Source: Candidatus Rubrivivax defluviihabitans (GTDB lineage Bacteria; Pseudomonadota; Gammaproteobacteria; Burkholderiales; Burkholderiaceae_C). Taken from it: DNA of 64,000 nucleotides. Position 1 is the stretch's first letter, and each line of letters opens with the position of its first letter. The translations under genes and the position numbers were made by a program. Positions 17,202-24,895 of this stretch are shown in pieces. The stretch covers positions 310,001 to 374,000 of the forward strand of contig JADJMW010000022.1 of the NCBI GenBank assembly GCA_016709385.1. Reading direction: 5' to 3'. The notes under the pieces are model-generated. The model had not been told where the DNA came from, ran no database searches, and saw nothing but the letters and a program-made list of their open reading frames with translations.

Positions 17202-17312
17202 CGCAAATTCTGGCGGCCCGTCCCCTGCAACGACGTAGGTTGCACGCCATGGGCGTGCCGAGCTACACCAATGCACCGGACCGATGGTCGGTCAGGTCGT
17301 TGCGAATTTGCG
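17202..17312 (+). ncRNA. structured IS110 5' region, candidate bridge RNA
   Basis: A 9-bp inverted repeat, CGCAAATTC (17202-17210) and GAATTTGCG (17304-17312), encloses a perfect hairpin GCACGCC-ATG-GGCGTGC (17242-17258) and a GACC-GAT-GGTC stem. IS110-family elements express a target-specifying bridge RNA from a non-coding end, in many cases the end upstream of the transposase. Only the structure is seen; the RNA role is inference. Confidence 0.4.
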
Positions 17313-17324
17313 AGGAGACGGACC

Positions 17325-18479
17325 ATGGAGAAATCTAGCACTCTGTACGTCGAATTGGACGTTCACAAGGACATCATCGACATCGCCACGGTCGACGCCG
17401 GCCTGGAGGGCGAGGTTCGACACGTTGTCAGCCTCGGCGGAGATCTCGTCGGGCTGGACAAGGCACTTCGCAGGCTGATCAGCAAGGGGCACCGGCTGCA
17501 CGTGGTTTACGAGGCCGGCCCTTGCGGGTTCGTGATCTGGCGGCATCTGCGCGCGCAGGGCATCGACTGCGAAGTGGTGGCGCCGTCGTCGATCCCCAAG
17601 CGCTCGGGGGATCGGGTGAAGACGGATCGGCGCGACGCGATGATGCTGGCGCGGCTGTCCAGGTCGGGGGACCTCACTGCGGTGCGTGTGCCCGGGGCGG
17701 CTGACGAAGCGGTGCGCGACCTGGCGCGCAGCCGCGAGGATGCTGTTCGCAAATGCCGCAACGCGCGCCACCGGCTCAAGGCACTGCTGCTGCGCAACGG
17801 CATCGGCTACGCGGGCAAGAGCGCTTGGACGGCCGCGCACCTGCGCTGGCTGGCCACGCTGAAGCTGGAGCACGCGGCGCAGCAGATCGCCTTGCAGGAG
17901 TACCTGCACGCGGTCACGGAGGCCACGGCGCGCATCGCGCGGCTGGAGCAGGCCATGCGCGACACGCTGCCCGAGTGGGGCCTGGCGCCGGTGGTGCAGG
18001 CGCTGCAAGCCATGCGCGGGGTGCAGCTGGTCGCGGCGATGACGCTGGTGGCGGAGCTGCAGGACTTCCTGCGCTTTGGCAACCCGCGGCAGCTGATGGC
18101 CTACGTCGGCCTGGTGCCGGGCGAACACTCCTCGGGGCCGAAGCGGCGTCAGGGCAGCATCACCAAGGCCGGCAACAGTGCCGCGCGGCGCATGCTGGTG
18201 GAGGTGGCGTGGCACTACCAGCACAGCCCGCGCGTGAGCCCGATCATCGCCGCGCGGCACGACCAACTGCCCAAGGCGGTCACCGACATCGCCTGGAAGG
18301 CGCAACTGCGGCTGAACGCCAAGTTCAAGCGCCTGGTGGCGCGCCGGGTGATGAAGAACAAGGCCGTTGTCGCGGTGGCGCGTGAGCTCACGGGGTTCGT
18401 CTGGGCCATCGGGCGCGAGGTCCAGACCTCGGGCTGGCAGGGCATCAAGGCCGAGCCGGTCCGCAGCGCAGCGGACTGA
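17325..18479 (+). CDS. IS110-family transposase/recombinase
   Basis: A 384-residue IS110 recombinase. The N-terminal RuvC-like DEDD domain shows VELDVHKDIIDIA, VYEAGPCGFVIWRHL and VKTDRRDAMMLARL. The C-terminal transposase_20 region contains RQGSITKAGNSAARRMLVE with the candidate nucleophilic serine. The ATG at 17325 has a CGAGGAGACGG ribosome site. The gene is intact, so the element may still be mobile. Confidence 0.93.
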   Translation: MEKSSTLYVELDVHKDIIDIATVDAGLEGEVRHVVSLGGDLVGLDKALRRLISKGHRLHVVYEAGPCGFVIWRHLRAQGIDCEVVAPSSIPKRSGDRVKTDRRDAMMLARLSRSGDLTAVRVPGAADEAVRDLARSREDAVRKCRNARHRLKALLLRNGIGYAGKSAWTAAHLRWLATLKLEHAAQQIALQEYLHAVTEATARIARLEQAMRDTLPEWGLAPVVQALQAMRGVQLVAAMTLVAELQDFLRFGNPRQLMAYVGLVPGEHSSGPKRRQGSITKAGNSAARRMLVEVAWHYQHSPRVSPIIAARHDQLPKAVTDIAWKAQLRLNAKFKRLVARRVMKNKAVVAVARELTGFVWAIGREVQTSGWQGIKAEPVRSAAD

Positions 18480-18846
18480 AGAGACCGAAGACAAATACCG
18501 CTGACCAAGGGGAAAAGACAGGAGGTGCGCAGACCCGCAAGACTGACTCAGATGCCGGAGGGGGAACGCGGCGCAGCCGCGGCCACTGGGGAACCCTCGA
18601 CAACGTTATTGGTGCGCCAGGTGTGCGGCAACGCATGTCGGGCGATCTCAGACCCTAGAGCGAAGGCAGCCCCGCGACGTAAATCTGTCTTGAGGTAACC
18701 AACCCTCGCATATCAGCATGAACAACCGTCGCACATCCTTCACGGGTGGCAACCTCAGGCTCCGTCGCGTTCCCCGTCCGGCAACGGGATCATTGACATC
18801 TGTAATCGCAGAGGGATGCGTTCGGCCTCTTGACAGAGAGAAGCCA
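18480..18846. other. IS110 3' flank and interrupted cassette remnant
   Basis: 367 bp without a confident gene. The first ~200 bp follow the transposase stop and look structured (for example GGCGCAGCCGCGGCC); they are likely the IS end or a second bridge-RNA candidate. The rest reads leftward from the attC at 18847. A 30-residue minus-strand frame, 18755-18850 (MASLCQEAERIPLRLQMSMI...), starts right at the attC core and may be the start of the cassette gene split by the IS. Confidence 0.35.
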
Positions 18847-18975
18847 TATCAACGTTCGAGCTAAGCGGGCGACGACGGCAGGACGCCAGGCCCGGGCTGG
18901 CGAAAATGTACCGCGTACCGCCAGGCCGGGCTTGGTGGCCTGCCGTTGGCGCTCCGCTTGAACGAGGGGTTAGGC
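18847..18975 (-). repeat. attC site of the GNAT cassette (129 bp)
   Basis: On the minus strand it begins GCCTAACCCCTCGTTCAAGC (18975-18956), matching classical attC left ends. It contains CCTGCC inverted pairs and ends CGAACGTTGATA (core at 18853-18847, one mismatch to GTTRRRY). Long attC sites of this size occur in chromosomal integrons. Confidence 0.75.
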
Positions 18976-19043
18976 CGCACCCGCCGACAGCTTGTTGCAT
19001 AAATACCCGCGTGATCCGCGACAGCATGCCGCCTAGGCGCCCT

Positions 19044-19496
19044 TCACCCCCCGCCCTCCGCCCCCTCTCTCCTCACTCGCCCTGCAATGTTCCAATGGTC
19101 CAGACGGCAATGTTGCGTTACGCAGTATAAATGATGCGCAGCGCCAAATGCGGGATGCGAACCTGTTTCTAAACTGAGAATATTGTAGTTTCTGCTGCGC
19201 GCAACTGAAATGATGTGCTTAAGGATAGCTCGACCTGCGCCCTGTCGTCTCGTTGCCGCAGGCGTGCGCATTGACTTTATTTCTCCATGAGTAGTCGATA
19301 GCTCCTTCAATGCACCGCAGCCAAGAAGTTCGTGTTCGTTCCAAGCGGTCCACACGGTTATATCTGGAGTCTTCAGTTTTGATAGGTCCAGAGCGAAGAC
19401 GTTTTCAGGCGGCGACAGCTCAAACATGTTTTCCAGGTGTTCTTGCAAAAGTGCATGAACGGCTGGCCTAGAGAGGTCGTCGATGTCTATTCTCAT
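19044..19496 (-). CDS. GNAT-family N-acetyltransferase cassette gene, C-terminus altered
   Basis: A 150-residue GNAT protein. The acetyl-CoA site is seen as IKSMRTPAATRRQGAGRAIL, and the fold elements ITVWTAWNEHELLGCGAL and YNILSLETGSHPAF fit a widespread small GNAT family. After PAFGAAHHLY the usual C-terminus (a GF..C.PF segment and a final VFM strand) is missing and is replaced by unrelated Arg/Gly-rich sequence, so the gene is probably truncated or frameshifted. It starts 28 bp after the attI core, exactly where a first cassette gene should start. Substrate unknown. Confidence 0.75.
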   Translation of the reverse strand: MRIDIDDLSRPAVHALLQEHLENMFELSPPENVFALDLSKLKTPDITVWTAWNEHELLGCGALKELSTTHGEIKSMRTPAATRRQGAGRAILKHIISVARSRNYNILSLETGSHPAFGAAHHLYCVTQHCRLDHWNIAGRVRREGAEGGG

Positions 19497-19523
19497 GGCA
19501 GGCGGGGAAGGTGGACTTGTGCG

Positions 19524-19530
19524 GCCTAAC
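19524..19530 (-). other. attI core site of the integron
   Basis: GCCTAAC on the plus strand (GTTAGGC on the minus strand) matches the GTTRRRY crossover core. It sits between the divergent intI gene and the first cassette. The 214 bp from here to intI (19531-19744) should hold the rest of attI and the cassette and intI promoters; I cannot place them, and no other gene is seen there. Confidence 0.65.
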
Positions 19531-19744
19531 GAGAAATGGCCAGCGCGCGTTCTCGGCGCGGGGGCAACCCATATCGGTTCGATTTCATCGTCACCCTCCT
19601 TCCGGTTCCCTCTCTCAGGGGCCCCCGATGGCCCGTCCGGCGGGCGATGGCAGGGCCGATATGGGCGGACAAAATTTCCCGGCATGAGCCAGGCACCGCC
19701 CCCCGTTTCCTTCTGATCGTTCTCGTCGAGCTGCCGGCGCACCA

Positions 19745-20761
19745 ATGTCGCCGACATCGGCCTCGCACGTCAATACCGCGCAGGGGGCTGCCCCCGCTCC
19801 CGCGCCGCCCAGGTTGCTGGACAGCCTGCGCCACGCGGTCAGGGTGCGCCACTACTCGATCCGCACCGAGGACACTTACGTCGACTGGGTGCGCCGGTTC
19901 ATCCTGTTCCACGGCAAGCGCCACCCGCGGGACCTGGACGGTGCCGAGGTGGCCGCGTTCCTGACGCACCTCGCGGTGGAACGCGGTGTGGCGCCGTCCA
20001 CCCAGAACCAGGCCAAGTCGGCGCTGCTGTTCCTGTACCGCGAGGTCCTGCAGATCGAACTGCCCTGGCTCGACGAAGTCATCGCCGCCAAGGTCCAGCG
20101 CCGCCTGCCGGTGGTGCTGACGCCATCGGAGGCGCGGGCGCTGCTGCAGCAGCTCAGCGGCACCATGGGGCTGGTCTGTTCGCTGCTCTACGGCACCGGC
20201 ATGCGGGTGCTCGAGGGCTTGCGGCTGCGCGTCAAGGACATCGGCTTCGAAGGCCGCGAGATCGTGGTGCGCGACGGCAAGGGCGGCAAGGACCGGGTCA
20301 CGGTGTTGCCCGAGAACCTGATCCTGCCGCTGCAGCAGCAGCTGTCCAGCGCCAGGGCACTGCATGACAAGGACCTGCAGGAAGGCCTGGGCCGTGTCTG
20401 GCTGCCCGACGCGCTGTCGCTGAAATACCCCGGTGCCGCGCGCACCTGGGGCTGGCAGTGGGTCTTCCCCAGCGCGGTGCGCTCGGCCGATCCGCGTTCC
20501 GGCGTCGTGCGGCGCCACCATCTGAACGAGACCTCGGTGCAGAAGGCGGTGGCGGGCGCCGCTCGCCGCGCCGGCATCGTGAAGCCGTGCTCGCCGCACA
20601 CCCTGCGCCACAGCTTCGCCACCCATCTGCTGCAGGCGGGTTACGACATCCGCACGGTGCAGGAACTGCTCGGCCACAGCGATGTGTCCACGACCATGAT
20701 CTACACCCACGCGCTGAACCGTGGCGGCCGCGGCGTGCCCAGCCCCTTCGACCAGATCTAG
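19745..20761 (+). CDS. intI: integron integrase IntI
   Basis: A 338-residue tyrosine recombinase with all catalytic residues: Arg154 (YGTGMRVLEGLRLRVKD), Lys182 (GKGGKDR), His285/Arg288 (SPHTLRHSFATHLL), His311 and Tyr320 (TTMIYTH). The extra patch that separates IntI from XerCD is present around residues 221-245 (LKYPGAARTWGWQWVFPS). It recombines attI with attC. It reads away from the array, with its start codon near attI as in standard integrons. The gene is intact, and the long N-terminus before RLLDSLRHAVR may make a later start more likely. Confidence 0.95.
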   Translation: MSPTSASHVNTAQGAAPAPAPPRLLDSLRHAVRVRHYSIRTEDTYVDWVRRFILFHGKRHPRDLDGAEVAAFLTHLAVERGVAPSTQNQAKSALLFLYREVLQIELPWLDEVIAAKVQRRLPVVLTPSEARALLQQLSGTMGLVCSLLYGTGMRVLEGLRLRVKDIGFEGREIVVRDGKGGKDRVTVLPENLILPLQQQLSSARALHDKDLQEGLGRVWLPDALSLKYPGAARTWGWQWVFPSAVRSADPRSGVVRRHHLNETSVQKAVAGAARRAGIVKPCSPHTLRHSFATHLLQAGYDIRTVQELLGHSDVSTTMIYTHALNRGGRGVPSPFDQI

Positions 20762-20826
20762 TGGTTGGCACCCGCGGCGCCCGGGCCGCCGGTTCGGGTC
20801 GGCGCGCAAAGCACGGCGCGGCCCCG

Positions 20827-21512
20827 TTATCGCAGCACGCGCGGCGGTGGCGCATAGGTGTCGCCGCCGCTGCGCGCTTCCACCGCGAACACCGCCGCCT
20901 CCACGCGCGAGCTCAGGTTGAGCTTGGCCAGGATGTGGCGCACGTGCAGCTTCACGGTGTCGTGGCTGATGTCCAGCGCGCGGGCGATGGTCTTGTTGCT
21001 CTCGCCGCGCGCCAGGTGTTCCAGGATCTGGCGCTCGCGCTCGGTGAGCGTGGCCAGCAGGCCGCGGCGGTCGCTGCCCTTGCTGCCCGACTGCAGCAGC
21101 TGTGCCAGCTTGAGCGTCATCGCCGGCGCCACCGTGAGTTCGCCGCGCGCGGCGTTGCCGATGGCGGCGATCACGTCCTGCGGCTCCATGTCCTTGAGCA
21201 GGTAGCCGCGCACGCCGGCGCGCAGCGCGGCCGAAAGGTCGGCCTCGGAGTCGCTCATGGTCAGGATCAGCGCAGGCGTCGTGATGCCCTCGGCACGCAC
21301 GCGGCGCAGCAGGCTCAGGCCGTCGGTGCTGGGCATGCGCAGGTCCAGCACCACCAGGTCGGGGCGCTGGGTCGCGCAGCACCGTGATCACTTCGTCGGG
21401 GTTGGACAGCGCAGCCAGCACCTCCATGCCGCCGCGGTGCGTGAGCAGGTCGGTCAGGCCGTTGCGGCACAGCGCGTGGTCGTCGACGAGAACGAGCGCG
21501 GCGCGGCCATCA
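20827..21512 (-). pseudogene. NarL-type response regulator, frame-disrupted
   Basis: Receiver domain plus LuxR-type HTH. The pieces are LVLVDDHALCRNGLTDLL (start region), then in another frame LVVLDLRMPSTDGLSLLRRV with the phospho-Asp, YLLKDM, and the HTH (LTERERQILEHLARGESNKT, SHDTVKLHVRHILAKL). A one-base shift near 21366-21372 splits the receiver domain, and no start codon fits the first frame. Either a decayed gene or sequence error. The partner kinase next to it is also broken. Confidence 0.75.
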
Positions 21513-22754
21513 TGAACCCCGGTCGCCGTTGCGGCCGCTGGCGTCGCGGCGATGCGGCCGACGCCGGCGCGGCCGCGGCGACCCGGGTCCCGGGCGCCGG
21601 GAAGACCAGACGCACCCGCGTGCCACCGCCTTCGCGCGGGCCGATCTCCAGCGTGCCGCCGAGGCGCTGCGCGCTCGAGAATGATCTCCAGGCCATAGTG
21701 GCGGAGCCACCGCCTGCCGGCCCGCCCGGGGCCGCAGTCGGCAGGCCGGCACCGTCGTCGGCAATCACGATCTCGATGCGCCCGTCGGGCGCGGCAGCCA
21801 CGTGCAGCCAGGCGTGGCGGGCACGGGCGTGGCGCGCCACGTTGCTGAGCGCTTCCCGCACGATGTGGAAGACCTGGGCTTCGGCTTCCGGCCCCAGCTT
21901 GAGGGCCGGCAGCTCGTTCACGAATTCCAGCTCGACGCCCGAACTCTCGCCGAAGTGGCCGGCCGCCGCCTCCAGGGCATGCACCAGCCCCTGCGGGTCC
22001 ATCGGCGAGCGGAAGTGGGTGAGGATGCCGCGCAGGCTGGCGTGCGCCTGGCTCACCGCACTGCGCACGTCGCCGCAGTATTTCAAGGCCCGGGCTTCTT
22101 CATGCCCCAGCAGGGCATCTTCGAGCAAGGGCATGCGCATCTTCACGAAGGCCAGCGACTGGGCCAGCGAGTCGTGCACCTCGGCGGCCATGCGCTGGCG
22201 TTCCTGCGCCAGGCGGGCCTGCAGCGTTTCGGTTTCCAGGCGCGCATTGTTCAGCGCCAGACCGAGCAACTCGCCCACGGCCTTCAGCACCGCCAGCACC
22301 TCCGGCCCCGGTCCGTGGCCCTGCTCGTAGAAGAGGTTGTAGACGCCCAGCACCGGCCGCGGTGGCGCAACGGTACCGCCACCATGCGCCGGAAGTCGGC
22401 CGGCGCGGGTCCGGCGGCGCCGAGCCGGGCGCAGGCCGAAGCCTCGTGGGCCCAGGTCGGCGCGTCGGCCGAGGCCGCCACGCCGCAGGCCCCGCAGTGC
22501 AGCTGCACGCTCGATTCGGCCTGCGCCACCGCCTCGGGCAGCCCGATGCTGCTGATCAGGTGCAACCGATCGCCCGACCCCGAGATGGCGCGCACGGCCC
22601 CGGCATCGGCACCCGACATCTTCAGCAGCGGCACCAGGAAGCGCTTCAGCAGTTCCGGCAGATTGCTCTCGCCGGCCAGGTCGGAAGCCAACTCGCCAAG
22701 GATGCCGGCCGCCGCATGGCCGCTGGACGCCGGGGCTACCGTCTGGCTGCTCAT
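21510..22754 (-). pseudogene. NarX-type sensor histidine kinase, frame-disrupted
   Basis: Starts at ATG 22754. A GAF-like sensory part (LASDLAGESNLPELLKRFLV...) is followed by a HisKA_3 domain with ERQRMAAEVHDSLAQSLAF, and an ATPase part (REALSNVARHARARHA, IVIADDGAGLP). One-base shifts near 22354-22360 (before VLGVYNLFYEQGHG) and near 21669-21675 (before AQRLGGTLEIG) break the frame. It has no membrane segment, so it would sense a cytoplasmic signal. It lies just before sat-aprBA on the opposite strand. Confidence 0.75.
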
Positions 22755-23108
22755 GTCGGAAATGGCTCGTCTTGCTGCATCAGAGTGGGCCGGCGGCGGG
22801 GCACCGGTCGGCTCGGGGCACCGACCTGGTGCGACCCCGGAAAGCGCCAAGGATACCGGTTTGGGAGAAGTCGCCGCGGCAAGACCGCCGCGCAGACAGC
22901 GGCCGGCCGTGCCAGCGGAGCGGCAGCCGTTTTCTTGATAGCCCAAAAGGGCTATTCGCCACCTTCCCCATCTCGGTAATAGACGCCCGTGCCGGCTTCT
23001 TGCCCAATGGCTAAGCATAGCGCGCACGGTACGCCCCCACGGCCACCGGGATGGCCCAGGGTCGTGCCGCTGTTCTGTCCACCCAGATCACAACACAAGG
23101 TCTCGCCG
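22755..23108 (+). promoter_or_regulatory. upstream region of sat-aprBA
   Basis: 354 bp between the divergent kinase and sat. It contains the perfect palindrome ATAGCCC-AAAA-GGGCTAT at 22938-22955 and, 18 bp further, CGGTAATAGACGC at 22974-22986, a 13-mer found again upstream of soeA (39570-39582). The palindrome is a good operator candidate, and the 13-mer may be a promoter element or second binding site (inference). Confidence 0.5.
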
Positions 23109-24290
23109 ATGAGCAGCTTGGTCAGTCCGCACGGCGGCATGGGGTTGAGGCCGCTGCTCTTGTCCGGCGCGGAGTTGCAGCACGAACGGTTGCGCGCGCA
23201 GTCGCTGCCCCAGGTGCGGGTGAGTTCGCGCGAACGCGGCGACATCATCATGATGGGCATCGGCGGCTTCACGCCGCTCGAGGGATTCATGTCGCACGCC
23301 GACTGGGAAGGCGTCTGCGGCGGCATGAGAATGGCCGACGGACTGTTCTGGCCGATTCCCATCACGCTCTCGACCGACAGCGCCACCGCCGCCACGTTCA
23401 AGACCGGGCAGGAGATCGCGCTCGTCGACCCGGACGACGGGGCGCCGTTGGCGACCATGCTCGTGACCGAGAAATACGCCATCAACAAGGCGCACGAGTG
23501 CGCCTCGGTGTTCAAGACCGCCGACCCCGCGCACCCGGGCGTGCGCATGGTGATGGACCAGCCCGAGGTCAACCTGGCCGGCCCGATCAAGGTGCTGTCG
23601 CAGGGCGGGTTCCCCGAAAAATACGGCGCCCTCTTCATGACGCCGGCGCAGACGCGCGCACTGTTCACGCAACTCGGCTGGACGCGCATCGCCGCCTTCC
23701 AGACGCGCAATCCGATGCACCGCTCGCACGAATACCTGGCCAAGGTGGCGATCGAGGTCTGCGACGGCGTGCTGGTGCACTCGCTGCTCGGCGCGCTGAA
23801 GCCCGGCGACATCCCGGCCGAGGTGCGCACGCGGGCCATCGCGGCGCTGGCCGAGAACTATTTCGTGCCGTCGACCATCGTCCAGGCCGGCTACCCGCTG
23901 GACATGCGCTACGCCGGCCCGCGCGAAGCGCTGCTGCATGCGCTGTTCCGCCAGAACTACGGCTGCTCGCACCTGATCGTCGGCCGCGACCACGCCGGCG
24001 TGGGCAGCTACTACGGCCCGTTCGACGCGCACCACATCTTCGACGAGATCCCGCAGGATGCGCTGCAGACCAAGGCGCTGAAGATCGACGTCTCGTTCTG
24101 GTGCCGCAAGTGCGGCGGCATGGCCTCGGCGCGCACCTGCCCGCACGACGACGCCGACCGGCTGCAGGTCAGCGGCACGCAGTTCCGCAAGTCGCTCTCC
24201 GAAGGCGCGCCGGTGCCGCCGGAATTCAGCCGGCCCGAGGTCGTGGAGATCCTGCGCGCCTACTACGCCGAACAAGAGGTCAGCGCCTAG
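23109..24290 (+). CDS. sat: sat, ATP sulfurylase
   Basis: A 393-residue dissimilatory-type ATP sulfurylase. Active-site motifs are FQTRNPMHRSHEYLAK and LIVGRDHAGVGSYYG, and a Cys-containing segment FWCRKCGGMASARTCP fits a bound metal ion. In this setting it runs toward ATP: APS plus pyrophosphate give sulfate plus ATP, after AprBA has made APS from sulfite. The ATG at 23109 is chosen over earlier frames because the protein then begins at the family N-terminus. aprB follows after 96 bp. Confidence 0.96.
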   Translation: MSSLVSPHGGMGLRPLLLSGAELQHERLRAQSLPQVRVSSRERGDIIMMGIGGFTPLEGFMSHADWEGVCGGMRMADGLFWPIPITLSTDSATAATFKTGQEIALVDPDDGAPLATMLVTEKYAINKAHECASVFKTADPAHPGVRMVMDQPEVNLAGPIKVLSQGGFPEKYGALFMTPAQTRALFTQLGWTRIAAFQTRNPMHRSHEYLAKVAIEVCDGVLVHSLLGALKPGDIPAEVRTRAIAALAENYFVPSTIVQAGYPLDMRYAGPREALLHALFRQNYGCSHLIVGRDHAGVGSYYGPFDAHHIFDEIPQDALQTKALKIDVSFWCRKCGGMASARTCPHDDADRLQVSGTQFRKSLSEGAPVPPEFSRPEVVEILRAYYAEQEVSA

Positions 24291-24386
24291 CGCCGACCCG
24301 CCGCGACCCGTTCCCACCCGTGACGGGGTCCAGACCCACGAACAACCCAACCCACAACCACCCGCAAGGCTCGAAGGAGATAACGA

Positions 24387-24857
24387 ATGCCTACTTTTGT
24401 GAGAACCGACAAGTGCGACGGCTGCAAGGGCCAGGACAAGACGGCCTGCATGTACATCTGTCCGCACGACCTGATGATGCTCGACAAGGACGGCTCCGCC
24501 ACCGGCCACGCCATGAAGGCCTGGAACCAGGAGCCCGAGCAGTGCTGGGAGTGCTATTCCTGCGTCAAGATCTGCCCGCAGAACGCCATCGAGGTGCGGC
24601 ACTACGCCGACATCGTGCCGCTGGGCGGCTCGGTGCAGCCGCTGCGCGGATCCGACTCGATCATGTGGACGATCAAGTTCCGCAACGGCACGCTCAAGCG
24701 CTTCAAGTTCCCCATCCGCACCACCGCCGAAGGCTCGATCGATCCCTACCGCGGCAAGAACATGCCCAAGCTGGCCGACATCCAGAACCAGGGCTACTTC
24801 ACGCCCAGCGGCGGCTACCGCGCAGGACGCGGCGGCGAACTGCTGCGCGCCAAGTGA
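24387..24857 (+). CDS. aprB: aprB, APS reductase beta subunit
   Basis: A 156-residue ferredoxin-type subunit with two Fe4S4 sites (KCDGCKGQDKTACMYICP and QCWECYSCVKICPQ) and the C-terminal tail that wraps around AprA. It accepts electrons from the AprA flavin, in this organism during sulfite oxidation to APS. A clear AAGGAGA ribosome site precedes the ATG. aprA starts 38 bp downstream. Confidence 0.97.
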   Translation: MPTFVRTDKCDGCKGQDKTACMYICPHDLMMLDKDGSATGHAMKAWNQEPEQCWECYSCVKICPQNAIEVRHYADIVPLGGSVQPLRGSDSIMWTIKFRNGTLKRFKFPIRTTAEGSIDPYRGKNMPKLADIQNQGYFTPSGGYRAGRGGELLRAK

Positions 24858-24895
24858 GCTCGACCCAACAACCAACGCTGAGATAGAGAGACATC

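Larger units (their letters stand above)
17170..18700 (+). mobile_element. IS110-family insertion sequence (ends approximate)
   Basis: An IS110-type transposase gene with structured non-coding flanks on both sides, interrupting the minus-strand integron cassettes. IS110 elements lack clear terminal inverted repeats, and I could not find a target duplication, so the ends are estimates. The transposase reads on the plus strand, opposite to the cassette genes. Members of the related IS1111 group are known to target attC sites. Confidence 0.75.

Noticed and set aside
15000..20000. CRISPR array
   Set aside because: The repeated elements here are attC-like, non-identical and widely spaced; no regular repeat-spacer pattern is present anywhere in the window.
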